Assembly: GCA_019828545.1 (NCBI GenBank)
Contig: JACVRA010000509.1
Coordinates: forward strand, 1-64,000
DNA length: 64,000 bases
Reading direction: 5' to 3'
Origin: Paracamarosporium sp. OC-R06-R3
Taxonomy: Eukaryota > Ascomycota > Dothideomycetes > Pleosporales > Didymosphaeriaceae
Part shown: one piece after another, positions 55,760-64,000 of the stretch
Position numbering within the stretch: position 1 is the first letter of the stretch
Layout: each line of letters opens with the position of its first letter
Made by a program: the position numbers and the translations under genes
Notes under the pieces: model-generated
Databases searched by the model: none
Told to the model about the DNA's origin: nothing
The model's input: the letters and a program-made list of their open reading frames with translations, nothing else

Positions 55760-56398
55760 ACCTCTTATCACGCACTCCCATATGCCTCTGCCCAGAGCAC
55801 ACCTAGCACAGACCTTTTAACTACCTGCGCCGATACAAATACCCTTTGCAGCTGGATGTGTAAGTGCAGTACTACAATTGTAGCAGAATACAAATAGATA
55901 ACTATTATCTATGCGTGCAGCCTCACTAAATTGCTGCTATATAATACCTGTACGCATAGCAGAGTTCCAGCGTGGGTTTAGATTTGTAGGATTATTTGCC
56001 TAGGAGGTGCTTGCCCACTAAGTTTTCCATCTTGTATATATTGTTTCTTCCTTATAAGTTTCTGTATTGTTAGGTGGTGGGTATCGAAGAAGATAAAGAG
56101 GTCGTCTTTCTCCTTCTGCAGTAAGCTGGGTTGTATTAAGTTTGAATTGGTGAAGTTCTTCTGGTAGGTGATTGCTTAGGTTATGCTCAAGACTGGCCAT
56201 ACTCAACATGAAGGAATGGATGAATCAATAGTTAGAACTTATAGGGGGATTACTGGAGGATGTGTACAGTACTATGTTATTTGGAATGCTATAATTACAT
56301 TAAACCCTTTGTTGTGTAACAATAAGTCCGTGATAATTGGCTGTTATTAATGTTTGACTACAGCGCATTCCTACTCATCGGAATCTACAGGATGCATC
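55760..56398. other. Interior of the hAT element, no gene recognised
   Basis: AT-rich sequence with short frames only; presumed promoter side of the transposase and 3' flank of the acidic coiled-coil gene. Confidence 0.4.
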
Positions 56399-57547
56399 TC
56401 AGTCTGAGAACCCCTCGAAATCTGTATCTCCCTCACTATCCATCTCCTCCTCACTATCTGTCTCATCATCACTAGCCAGAATATCTTTATCATAGCTATT
56501 TTTAGCCCGGCTGTACATCTCATCAATCTCAGAGTCCTCATCCTTCTCCTCGGCACACTCATTCTTCTCAAATTCAATATGAGGGTTGTCAGCGTCTTCG
56601 GCTGTGCCTTGAATATCTGGTAGGGGCGGAAGCTCAAGTGGTCTAATAAGATAAGTATATGTATGTAATAAAAGTATGTGATAACTTACTGGAAATCTTC
56701 CTTAGATACCATGTCTAGCTCTTGAGGAGTAAGCTCTTGAATAAATTGCATATATTCAGCCTTTTCCTGAGCATCCTTAAATGAGTGGGTATCAAGCTTT
56801 TTCTTTCCTTGCTGGTAGACCTTGCGCTTAATTCTGTCTAACGCACCACCAGTGCTCCAGACACGAGAAACACCACGACTTGTTGAGGATTCTGTTGCTA
56901 AGGAGGTAGTTGTAGTTGCTGATTTCTTAGTTGCATTTTCGAAGGTTCTTTTGTCAATCTCGTCCTGGATTCTAGCCCATTTTTTATGGACGCGGGCGAG
57001 CTCAGACTCTAGCCATTCAGCTATTACAAGTAAGTAAGTGTGATAAAAAGCTGTGATAATACTAACCACTTTTTTGAGTATCAAAGCGCTTCTCAGCCTC
57101 GATGTCCCACTGATTTTTGAGCATTGTAGTCTTGTCTTCCTCTGATAAGCCATTGTATTCCTCATTCTTCTGCAGCTTCTTCTTCAATTGCAATTTTGCT
57201 TGGCGATCTGAAGCGCGGGCTTTCTCAATAACTTGCTCTTCCTTAGAACGCAAGGCAGCTCGATCTCTCTGCTGAATAGCACGCGCGCTTGTACTGAGCG
57301 CTCCTTTGAAGGCGAACTTGAAATTGGTAGGGCGACCTTTCTTTGAACCAGCCTGACCGCGAAGTGTAAGGATATTGCTAATTTCAGCAGCTTCAGACGC
57401 CCAACCCTATACGAATTAGCAGCTGCTGTGATAAAAGACTGCTATTAATACCTCTGAGAGGGCAAAAAACTCTTCGCGCGCGAAACCCTCAGGTGTAGGA
57501 ATTTCAGGAAGCAAGGTCTCAGGTGACTCGCGCTTGATTTCAGCCAT
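56399..57547 (-). CDS. Coiled-coil protein with highly acidic tail, hAT cargo
   Basis: Exons are 57547-57452, 57406-57067, 57020-56690 and 56642-56399. The introns are 45, 46 and 47 nt, all with good sites and in phase, giving 336 residues. N-terminus: MAEIKRESPETLLPEIPTPE. The middle is basic and helical (GSKKGRPTNFKFAFKG; KARASDRQAKLQLKKKLQKN), followed by a long helix (EWLESELARVHKKWARIQDE) and RIKRKVYQQGKKKLD. The last 60 residues are extremely acidic (EKNECAEEKDEDSEIDEMYS; ASDDETDSEEEMDSEGDTD). A basic coiled coil plus acidic tail is a layout seen in histone chaperones and other chromatin factors; that is a resemblance, not an identification. Its start lies 289 bp from the divergent H3 gene. 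All three introns contain TTATCACA. No internal stop, unlike the transposase, suggests it is under selection or young. Confidence 0.75.
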
Positions 57548-57836
57548 TATAGAGGAGTAGGTGCAGAATACTGTGATAACGGTACGTGATTATTCCAATA
57601 GCTGTTGAGGTGTTGAGGTGCTGAGGTGCTGAGGTGCTGAGTTGCTAACGTGGTTGGCAGGCTGTAGGGCAAACGGCATTTGGCAGCACCTCTAGGCAGG
57701 CAGGCGCACGTGACCTGAGCGGCTTGGCAATTACATAAGCATCTACATATCAAAACACCACAATACTCTACTTACACTGCAACACTCTACTTACACTAGA
57801 ATACCCTACCTACACTACAACATCAATTCCTCTATA
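57548..57836. promoter_or_regulatory. Shared divergent promoter region of the acidic protein and H3 variant
   Basis: 289 bp between two divergent ATGs. It contains a run of GCTGAGGT octamers (57607-57645) and, just before the H3 start, three CTCTACTTACACT(A/G)-type units (57765-57815). Such a short gap implies shared regulation. Confidence 0.6.
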
Positions 57837-58394
57837 ATGTCAAGAAGCAAGCCTAGACAGACCGCTCCTACTGCTAGGGCTGCAACAGGCGGCAAGCAGC
57901 CTAGAAAAGACCTTGCAACAAAAGCCGCCCGCAAAGCTCCTCAGAAACAACCCAAGAAAACCGCGAGAAAACCGCGCAGGTACAAGCCAGGCAGTAAGTT
58001 ATCACAGTTTATTATCACAGTTCTTAGCTAATAGTGCGCAGCTGTTGCTCTCCGTGAGATCAAGAGATACCAGAAGTCCACCGATCTCTTAATACTAAAG
58101 ACACCTTTCTCAAAACTTGTGCGGGAGATCGCCCTGGAGGTTAGTGAGAGTTTGCGGTTCCACAGATCTGCTCTAGAAGCTTTGCAAGAGGCTACTGAAG
58201 CTTTCATAGTTGGATATCTTGAAGGTACATTGTTTTTCTCTACCTATTAGCTATATTCACTAACTCTAAAAGACTGCAATCTTAATGCTATTCACGCCCA
58301 TCGCGTCACAATTCAAGTGAAAGACTCACAGCTTGCTCGGCGATACTATGGCAAGTTTGGACAGCCAGGTTTCTCAGGGATAGATAGTTTCTAG
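57837..58394 (+). CDS. Histone H3 variant lacking K9 and S10, hAT cargo
   Basis: Exons are 57837-57993, 58042-58224 and 58273-58394 with 48-nt introns (GTAAGT..GCGCAG; GTACAT..CTAAAAG). The product has 153 residues. The tail contains [20 protein letters not shown] followed by KAP where canonical H3 has [24 protein letters not shown], so K9, S10 and S28 are Ala while K14, K18, K23 and K27 are kept; a five-residue insertion precedes it. The fold is complete: [58 protein letters not shown], then [20 protein letters not shown] and RRYYGKF. A 13-residue extension follows ([11 protein letters not shown]). Canonical H3 is about 135 residues. It is not CENP-A-like (loop 1 is not lengthened). Probably incorporated into nucleosomes; K9 methylation, the heterochromatin mark, would be impossible on it. 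No internal stop. Confidence 0.85.
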
Positions 58395-58506
58395 GGTAGT
58401 GGGATTTTTGGTTATGACTTCTGCAGAATAGCTTCTACGTTAATAAGATACAGTTGCTACATTCTTTTTCTGTGATAATAAGCTGTAATAATCTAGCTTA
58501 ACTATA

Positions 58507-60367
58507 ACGTACTTCATAAGCGAGTGGCTCACACAAGCGAGTGGCTCACGATGCCAAGCCCCCATCAAAACGTACTATCACCTATAGTATAACGTGATGT
58601 CTCAACTATCAGTACAGCTACTAGTATTAAAAGAAGCTCAACTACAGCTTGCGCTCTAGGCTATGAAACAAGACGCGATGCTTTCTTAAAGACGCGCTGC
58701 AGCTATCTATAACGTCTCCCAAAGATCAATTAGCAATTAACGCGCTGGAATAACCTTTCGACCTGATTGCACGCCCAACTCAATGAATCTTCTAAAGACA
58801 GAGGAGCAGGTGATTGTTCAGCACATACTCGATCTAGATACGCGAGGATTTCCGCCCCGGCTTGCTGCTGTTAAGGATATGGCTGACTCTTTGTTGGCTG
58901 AGCGGCAACGTAAGCCTGTTGGCCGGAACTGGGCTGCAAACTTCGTTAAGCGTCAGCCAGAGCTCACAGTGAAGTTCAATCGAAAGTACGACTACAAGAG
59001 AGCCCTCTGTAAGGATCCTGAGGTTATACAAGCTTGGTTCTGGCTTGTGGAGAATACTAAAGCTAAGCATGGTATCCTGGATGATGACATCTACAATTTT
59101 GACGAGTCGGGCTTCATGATGGGCATGATATTAACCGGAGCAGTTGTCACAGGCTCTGAGCGTCGAGGACGGCCAAAGAGCGTGCAGCAGGGCAACCGGG
59201 AGTGGACTACAGTTATCTAAGGCATTAACGCGATGGGGTGGGCGATCCCACCCTTTATTATCTTTCAGGGCAAGCACCACCTCTCCACCTGGTATAAAGA
59301 GAAGGATCTACCACACGATTGGGTTGTTGCAGTCTCTGAGAATGGCTGGACAACAAATGAGCTTGGCTTACGCTGGTTGAAGCACTTTGATGAGCATACA
59401 AAGAAGCGTGTTGTTGGTGCAGCACGTTTGCTGGTTATCGACGGCTATGAGAGCCACGACTCGCTTGAATTCTAGCAATACTGTAAGGACAATAAGATTA
59501 TTACTCTCTGTATGCCTCTACATTCGTTGCACCTCCTGCAGCCGCTTGACGTTGGCTGCTTTTCGCCGTTAAAGCGCACGTATAGTCGCCAGATCGAGAG
59601 CCTTATACGCGACCATATCAACCATATTACAAAGCTAGAGTTCTTACCAGCCTTTTACGCAGCCTATGAGCAGTCAATCACAAAGGAGAATATCTGCGCA
59701 AGCTTTCGAGGCGCTGGCCTAGTCCCACACGATCCAGAGGCAGTAATATCAAAGCTTGATGTGAAGCTTCGCACGCCAACGCCGCCTGCGCCAGAGGTCA
59801 CCCTCTGGGAAGCCAAAACACCAAGCAACGCGCGTGAGCTAGATGCTCAATCAACATTGATTCGCGATAGGATTCAGAGACATAAGAGCTCATCGCCTGC
59901 TTCTATTATTGCAGCGCTTAACCAGCTTAAAAAAGGCGCTGAGGTGATAGCGTACGAAAGTACGCTTATGCGCGATCGGATCGCGAGGCTTGAGAAAGCA
60001 AATGAGGCTGCCACAACGCGTAGAAAGCGTAAAAAGAAGAGGATCCAGCAGAAAGGCACCCTAACAAAGGCAGAGGCAGAGGATATTATTACCTAAAGAG
60101 ACGTTGAGCAGCAGCTAGAGGGGGAAACGCGCCAAGGCAAGGCGCGATCAGGTACGAGTCGGCAGGCTTCAGCGCGCTGCAGCCGCTGCAGGCAGACTGG
60201 CCATAACTCACGAACCTGTAAGAAAGATACTATAGATACTCCTTAATCTAGCGCAGCTTAAATATTATAATTATCTTATTGCGTTATGAAGATAGGTTGC
60301 TGTAAAGGCGTAAAAAGTTGGTAGGGGTCGCCGCTCGCTTATAGTCGCCGCTCGCTTATAAACACGT
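58507..60367 (+). mobile_element. Nested pogo/Fot1-like DNA transposon
   Basis: Ends ACGTACTTCATAAGCGAG (left) and, inverted, ACGTGTTTATAAGCGAG (right); each arm carries two copies of an ATAAGCGAG(T/C)GGC unit. A TA dinucleotide flanks both sides, the usual target duplication of this family. It interrupts the hAT element downstream of the H3 gene. Confidence 0.8.
58597..60246 (+). pseudogene. pogo-like transposase with RIP-type stops
   Basis: One reading frame runs the full length. It has an N-terminal helix-turn-helix (LLKTEEQVIVQHILDLDTRG), a CENP-B-type DNA-binding part (NWAANFVKRQPELTVKFNRK), the DDE core with IYNFDESGFMMG, RLLVIDGYESHDSLEF and LCMPLHSLHLLQPLDVGCFS, a Lys/Arg-rich region, and a C-terminal zinc knuckle CSRCRQTGHNSRTC. 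The frame is interrupted by TAG 58657, TAA 58687, TAA 58738, TAA 59218, TAG 59473 and TAA 60094. All are TAA or TAG where CAA or CAG fits, none is TGA, and no frameshift is needed. That is the expected signature of C to T changes on this strand. Confidence 0.88.
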
Positions 60368-60596
60368 TACGAAAGATTGAATCTGAGAATAGACAATGTT
60401 TCAATTTTGAGAAGTCTTTCGCATATGAGCTCCAGGTCTTTCTTAAGCAACAACCCAAACAGCTTTCTTCGTGATAGATGCTACAGCCGCAATCAACGAT
60501 GCGCAGGCACATTAGAGAGAGTCACTCGCTCAGCACGTCAAAGCGCACAGTACTAGCCCAAGATTAAAGTACCAATCCTATCCTACACTCCGCTAG
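60368..60596. other. Short intergenic stretch in the hAT element
   Basis: No gene seen; 3' flank of the proline-rich gene that ends at 60597. Confidence 0.4.
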
Positions 60597-62381
60597 TCAA
60601 GGTTCATATACATCAGAATATGCAGCCCGGTCAACCTTCGGCTGAGAAGAACGAGTCTGCAAATCCTCAAGAGAGCTGATGCTCAGCATTTGGAATTTCT
60701 CATCATCATTAGGATGCCGATACTTCTGTTCGCCCTTGTAGAAACCTGTCATAGGTTAGCGTGGAACAGGTCGTTTCGCTTTCCAGCAACACATACCAAT
60801 GGCCTCAGTGATAGAATTGAGGGGGACAGTTCTGAGTCGGAAGTTCGGATCGAACAAGCCACGCGGGTGTCGGGGTGCGTACACAGACTCAGGGTTGGGG
60901 TACATCTAATACAATTAGCTATGACATTATTGTTGCCTTGAAGACTTACTGGTTGAATAAAGACCCGGCGTCCGTCAAGAGAGGTATAGTTTGAGGGATA
61001 GTTAAGTCTCAGACTCTGCTTGCGATTAGTCGTGCCGGAGAGTGGGTTGACAAGGTAGGGTACCGTTTGATCGAAATCGGCCAAATGGTTCGCTTCTTCC
61101 GGAGTGCCTTGGGTATCCTGGGTGGGTGAGAAGGGGATCAACAAATGATATGTGTATCTCACCTTGAAAGCTTTCCCTACGAACTTCCTCATCTTTTTGG
61201 TGTGCTTGTCAACAATTGCCAGTCCTCCGCGGGGTATATGCGCTTCGAACGTGGCATGGTTTGGTCCATTTGCATGGTTTGGTCCATTTGCATGGTTTGG
61301 TCCATTTGCATGGTTTGGTCCATTTGCATGGTTTGGTCCATTTGCATGGTTTGGTCCATTTGCATGCTTTGATCCATCCTTTGCATGCGGGTATATTCTC
61401 TCCTTTTGGGGAACCCCAAAACCTGGAGAGTCCTTATATAGAAACTGTTGCCACATTTTGATGCCAGACTTGAAAGCTCCTTTGCTCATAGGTAATCGCA
61501 TCATGGACAGAGTATCGATAAAAGTAATAGGTCCAGCAATACCCTTTGGTCTAGGCACGATCAAGGTATTTATCACCTTTTGAAAGGTTTCCAGGTCGTC
61601 AGAGAAATCCCTTGCATGCCTGCAATGAGGCACGTCGGAAGGACCAAAGTATTGATGAGGTAGGATTGCAACTTCCTTCAGCTGATCTAGCAAATGGAAC
61701 CACACGCTCTGCATGGCCGCTGAGTCGGCAACCAGGAAATCGGCAAAGTAATCGCAGATCTTAGCAGCCATATCCCAGAAGGCATCGAGGAAGGCGGGGT
61801 CGCATTGTTTGAGGTGGAAATCTGATTCGGTGAAAGCTGAAGGGGTGAGCATGGTATTGAATGGTGTTGTTTCACTTACTTTGTTTGTTTTCGGATCCGG
61901 GGTTGATGATGAGGCGGCCGCGGCCGGGGTGGTCGAATAGGTTGTTGATGCCTTTCCATACCGTCTCGAGCTCGAGTTCGTTGTCTTTGTTGATATATTT
62001 CAACGTTGTTGGCGGATTCTCTTCATAGTCGGAGATGAGTATGACAGGTGGATCCATAGCACGGCGACGGCGTCGTGGCGGACCAGAGGGTTGATGTGGT
62101 CTAGGTGGCGGACCCATAGCTGCAGGTTGATGGAATCCGGGTGGTGGGTTCATGGCTGCAGAGGGATGGAATGGCGGAGCCATAGTTATAGAATGATGGA
62201 GTCTAGGCGGCGGACCCATAGCTGCAGGTTGATCATACGGGTTCCAGGCTGCAGAGGGTTGATGGAATCCAGGTGGCGGGTTCATGGCTGCAGGTTGATG
62301 GGATCCAGGTGGCGGGTCCATGGTTGCACAGCGTTGATGGCGTCTGGCAAGCGGTCTTCTGGTGGGTAGGCTGGACAGCAC
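60597..62381 (-). CDS. Proline-rich 548-residue protein, hAT cargo, unknown function
   Basis: Exons are 62381-61880, 61836-60950, 60905-60797 and 60745-60597; introns are 43, 44 and 51 nt, all in phase (GTAAGT..CTTCAG; GTAAGT..GTATTAG; GTATGT..ATGACAG). The N-terminal 110 residues are repeats of (M)xPPPGFHQPAA. Then comes NPPTTLKYINKDNELELETV and an ordered region (FLDAFWDMAAKICDYFADFL; GPITFIDTLSMMRLPMSKGA). A HANGPN hexapeptide repeat of about six units (61255-61370) follows, then KKMRKFVGKAFKVRYTYHLL and a C-terminus ending AAYSDVYEP. No known domain. Unlike the transposase and H3 genes its introns lack TTATCACAG, so it may have a different origin. Confidence 0.65.
61255..61370. repeat. 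18-bp coding tandem repeat
   Basis: About six near-perfect CATGGTTTGGTCCATTTG units, encoding HANGPN on the minus strand within the proline-rich protein. Confidence 0.85.
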
Positions 62382-62601
62382 GAGAAGTAAAGAAGCACTC
62401 TCTTGTTGTTAAACAAGGCAAAGAAGCACTCTTGCTGCTAAACAAGGCAGCAACAGAGTTGAAGCAAGTCGAAGCAAGTCGAAGCACACAACTATGTCAA
62501 AACAAGTGAGGCGAGAAAGTCCAATCTGAACTCGAGAAAAGTCAAGGTGTGGGCGCCAAGACAAATACGCGGGTCAAGCAAACGGGCGACGAGACTCAGT
62601 G

Positions 62602-62659
62602 AATTTGGAACAAGTCGTTGTGTAAGGGAACGCTTACCCTTATCATGTTTTCGCCCTAG
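62602..62659. repeat. hAT terminal inverted repeat, right
   Basis: Exact reverse complement of 52007-52064. Confidence 0.9.
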
Positions 62660-62667
62660 TCACGTGA
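62660..62667. repeat. 8-bp target site duplication, right
   Basis: TCACGTGA, matching 51999-52006. Confidence 0.85.
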
Positions 62668-62875
62668 GTAGGCCACGTGACTATGTGTTCCGCCCAGGGT
62701 ATGTAAGGACCTTCTTCCTTTATACCTTTTGGCTCTACTCTTAGTTTAGTCTCAATTCAGCTATACTTCACGGTTGATCTGTCCTAGAGAGTGCTAGCCC
62801 TACAAGCCCATTTACGTGGTCTTACACGTTGAGATTTTCACTCAGTGAATTTGAGACAAGTTAAGATTTTCACTG

Positions 62876-64000
62876 CTACAAATAACGTGACCTTAGCTGG
62901 CTCAAGGTACTCATACGACCGTGCTGAATATTGCTGAGCAGTGCTTCTTCTAGGGCGGATGAACTGATGCTTGTGTCTGGAGTGAGGTTAGCCACTATCA
63001 AGACAGATTATGTTGAAGATGAGTCTTCAAAAGAGATATACGTACCATCAAGATCACTAAAGCTACTTCCCATACTTGGTGTACCTTCACTGCCTTCTTT
63101 CTGTGACTTGGGTCCTGTCCTCTTCGGACTGGCATGTGCTAAACCTGCCCGAGGATTCGTGGTTTCGCTAATAGAACTTGCCAATGACGAGCAAGTCTCA
63201 GGTCCCGATGCCGTTTGTGCCGCAGACTTGTCGAGGTTGACCAAGCGACCACTGCGACGCATACTATCTATCTTTTCTTGACGCCTTGCTTTATTCCCAT
63301 CGCTTTGTGTCTGCGTTGGCCCGGTGGTGGGAGCGAACGGATTGACATCTTGAAGATGGTCGTCGGGTTCGTCTACTTCCTCATCGTACGTGAGTAGTTC
63401 CCGTGGAGGCTGAGCTCTGAATCGAGGAGGTCTCTTGAACAACTGGCTTCGTGTTGCAAGGTTGTCACCATCAGAGTCTGAGAGAGAAGAGCTGCTGGAT
63501 GAAGACGCAGAATCGGGAGAGCTATCGCGAGAGACGGGCGAGGAATTCTGCGGCACAGATGGACCTGAGGTTAGAGGATTTGCCCTTGGGATATCCTCTT
63601 TCCGGGGGCGAAGTGTGGAGCCCCGGAAGGAAGCATATTGGCCCAAGGCTTTGGACTGCGTAATGGTATTGGTAGAGGGGGTACGCGAGAGCGTCGGTCG
63701 GGGTACAGGAGGCGCTGAAAGACATCAGTCGGCGAGCATACTTCACTTGACGAGAATCTTTACCTGATGCACTCGACTCCCCTCTAACTGCTTCATCCCT
63801 TTGTCGCATGGACTCCCCTCTAATTGCTTGATCATCCCTTTGTCGCATAATAGGTGTAGAAGGCTTGGAAGCTGGCCACAACGTCAGAGAGACCTTGCGA
63901 ACGAATGCTTGCATTACCTTCTGAAAGACCACTGCCCCGCCTGTTCACTGACGCCCCCGCTTTAGCATGATTGTTGTCCATGCCAGACGAAGCTGGCGCA
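62876..64000 (-). CDS. ATG29: Autophagy protein Atg29, C-terminal part (5' end beyond window)
   Basis: Last exon 62976-62876, intron 63046-62977 (70 nt, GTACGT..CTAAC..CTCCAG), exon 63714-63047, intron 63763-63715 (49 nt, GTAAAG..CTGATG..TTTCAG), and at least one more exon running to the window edge. The end reads GSSFSDLD, then DTSISSSALEEALLSNIQHG, the conserved C-terminal helix of filamentous-fungal Atg29. Before it are SRTPSTNTITQSKALGQYAS, a long Ser/Asp run (DSASSSSSSSLSDSDGD) and RRSGRLVNLDKSA. Atg29 scaffolds the Atg17-Atg31 complex at the phagophore assembly site. The N-terminal globular part lies outside the window, and the exon upstream of 63800 is not resolved here. It sits just outside the right end of the hAT element. 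Confidence 0.75.

Larger units (their letters stand above)
52007..62659. mobile_element. 10,653-bp hAT-type transposon with cargo genes
   Basis: The ends are perfect 58-bp terminal inverted repeats (52007-52064 and 62602-62659; outermost bases CTAGGGCGAAAACATGATAA), flanked by the 8-bp direct repeat TCACGTGA. Eight-base duplications and a YAGGG-type tip are features of the hAT superfamily, and a hAT transposase lies inside. Contents from left: AT-rich left arm, degraded hAT transposase (minus), acidic coiled-coil gene (minus), histone H3 variant (plus), nested pogo element, proline-rich gene (minus). It has inserted between the MAT locus and ATG29. Confidence 0.85.

Noticed and set aside
57837..58394. 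Centromeric H3 (CENP-A)
   Set aside because: Loop 1 is not extended and the tail keeps canonical H3 blocks; it is closer to replication-type H3.
52007..62659. Starship-type giant element
   Set aside because: No DUF3435 tyrosine recombinase is visible, and the long terminal inverted repeats with an 8-bp duplication fit hAT instead.
1..64000. tRNA or rRNA genes
   Set aside because: I looked for the T-loop consensus with a matching anticodon arm and found no convincing candidate; a covariance-model search would be decisive.

Overview
This is a eukaryotic, filamentous-ascomycete window (Pezizomycotina; Dothideomycetes/Pleosporales-like is my inference). The genes have 43-74 nt introns with GTAAGT/GTATGT donors and CTAAC/CTGAC branch points. 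Recognisable families include a fungal FunK1 kinase, AP endonuclease 2 (APN2) with a GRF zinc finger, ATG29, the mating-type proteins MAT1-1-1 (alpha box) and MAT1-2-1 (HMG box), and fungal hAT and pogo transposons. Several old genes carry stops only of the TAA/TAG kind, as repeat-induced point mutation (RIP, C to T) would leave.

Layout. 1-5 kb: one long conserved-looking membrane-tailed protein and a microsatellite. 5.5-9.6 kb: gene relics (FunK1 kinase, cyclin, SAM domain), a non-LTR retrotransposon scrap and dispersed repeats. 9.6-18 kb: mostly non-coding, with one repeat-rich C2H2 gene (12.3-13.7 kb) and short tandem duplications. 18.2-20.1, 34.6-37.6 and 39.3-44.3 kb: a GC-balanced, degenerate composite repeat family that cuts into genes. 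20.1-33 kb: single genes between these blocks: a nuclease-like pseudogene, unknown proteins, a four-exon membrane protein, a coiled-coil C2H2 protein, a secreted Kex2-repeat precursor beside an alpha/beta hydrolase, and a small protein kinase. 37.9-39 kb: a two-exon unknown gene.

44.9-64 kb is the most informative part. A small unknown gene and APN2 lead into a MAT locus holding both mating-type genes head to head. Their 3' flanks form a diverged outer inverted repeat. Their 5' parts form an apparently perfect 357-bp inner inverted repeat around an 879-bp spacer, which holds a truncated Tc1/mariner transposase plus the only upstream region and first 24 codons of the MAT1-1-1 leader exon. Flipping the spacer would move that leader from the HMG gene to the alpha-box gene, so the locus has the form of a flip-flop mating-type switch.

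Nineteen bases past the outer repeat begins a 10.65-kb hAT-type element (58-bp perfect terminal inverted repeats, 8-bp palindromic target duplication) lying between MAT and ATG29. Besides a degraded hAT transposase and a nested RIP-damaged pogo element it carries genes not expected in a transposon: a histone H3 variant that has lost K9 and S10, a divergently transcribed coiled-coil protein with a very acidic tail, and a proline-rich 548-residue protein. The transposase, the H3 gene and its partner share a short motif (TTATCACAG) inside most of their introns, which suggests they travel as one unit.
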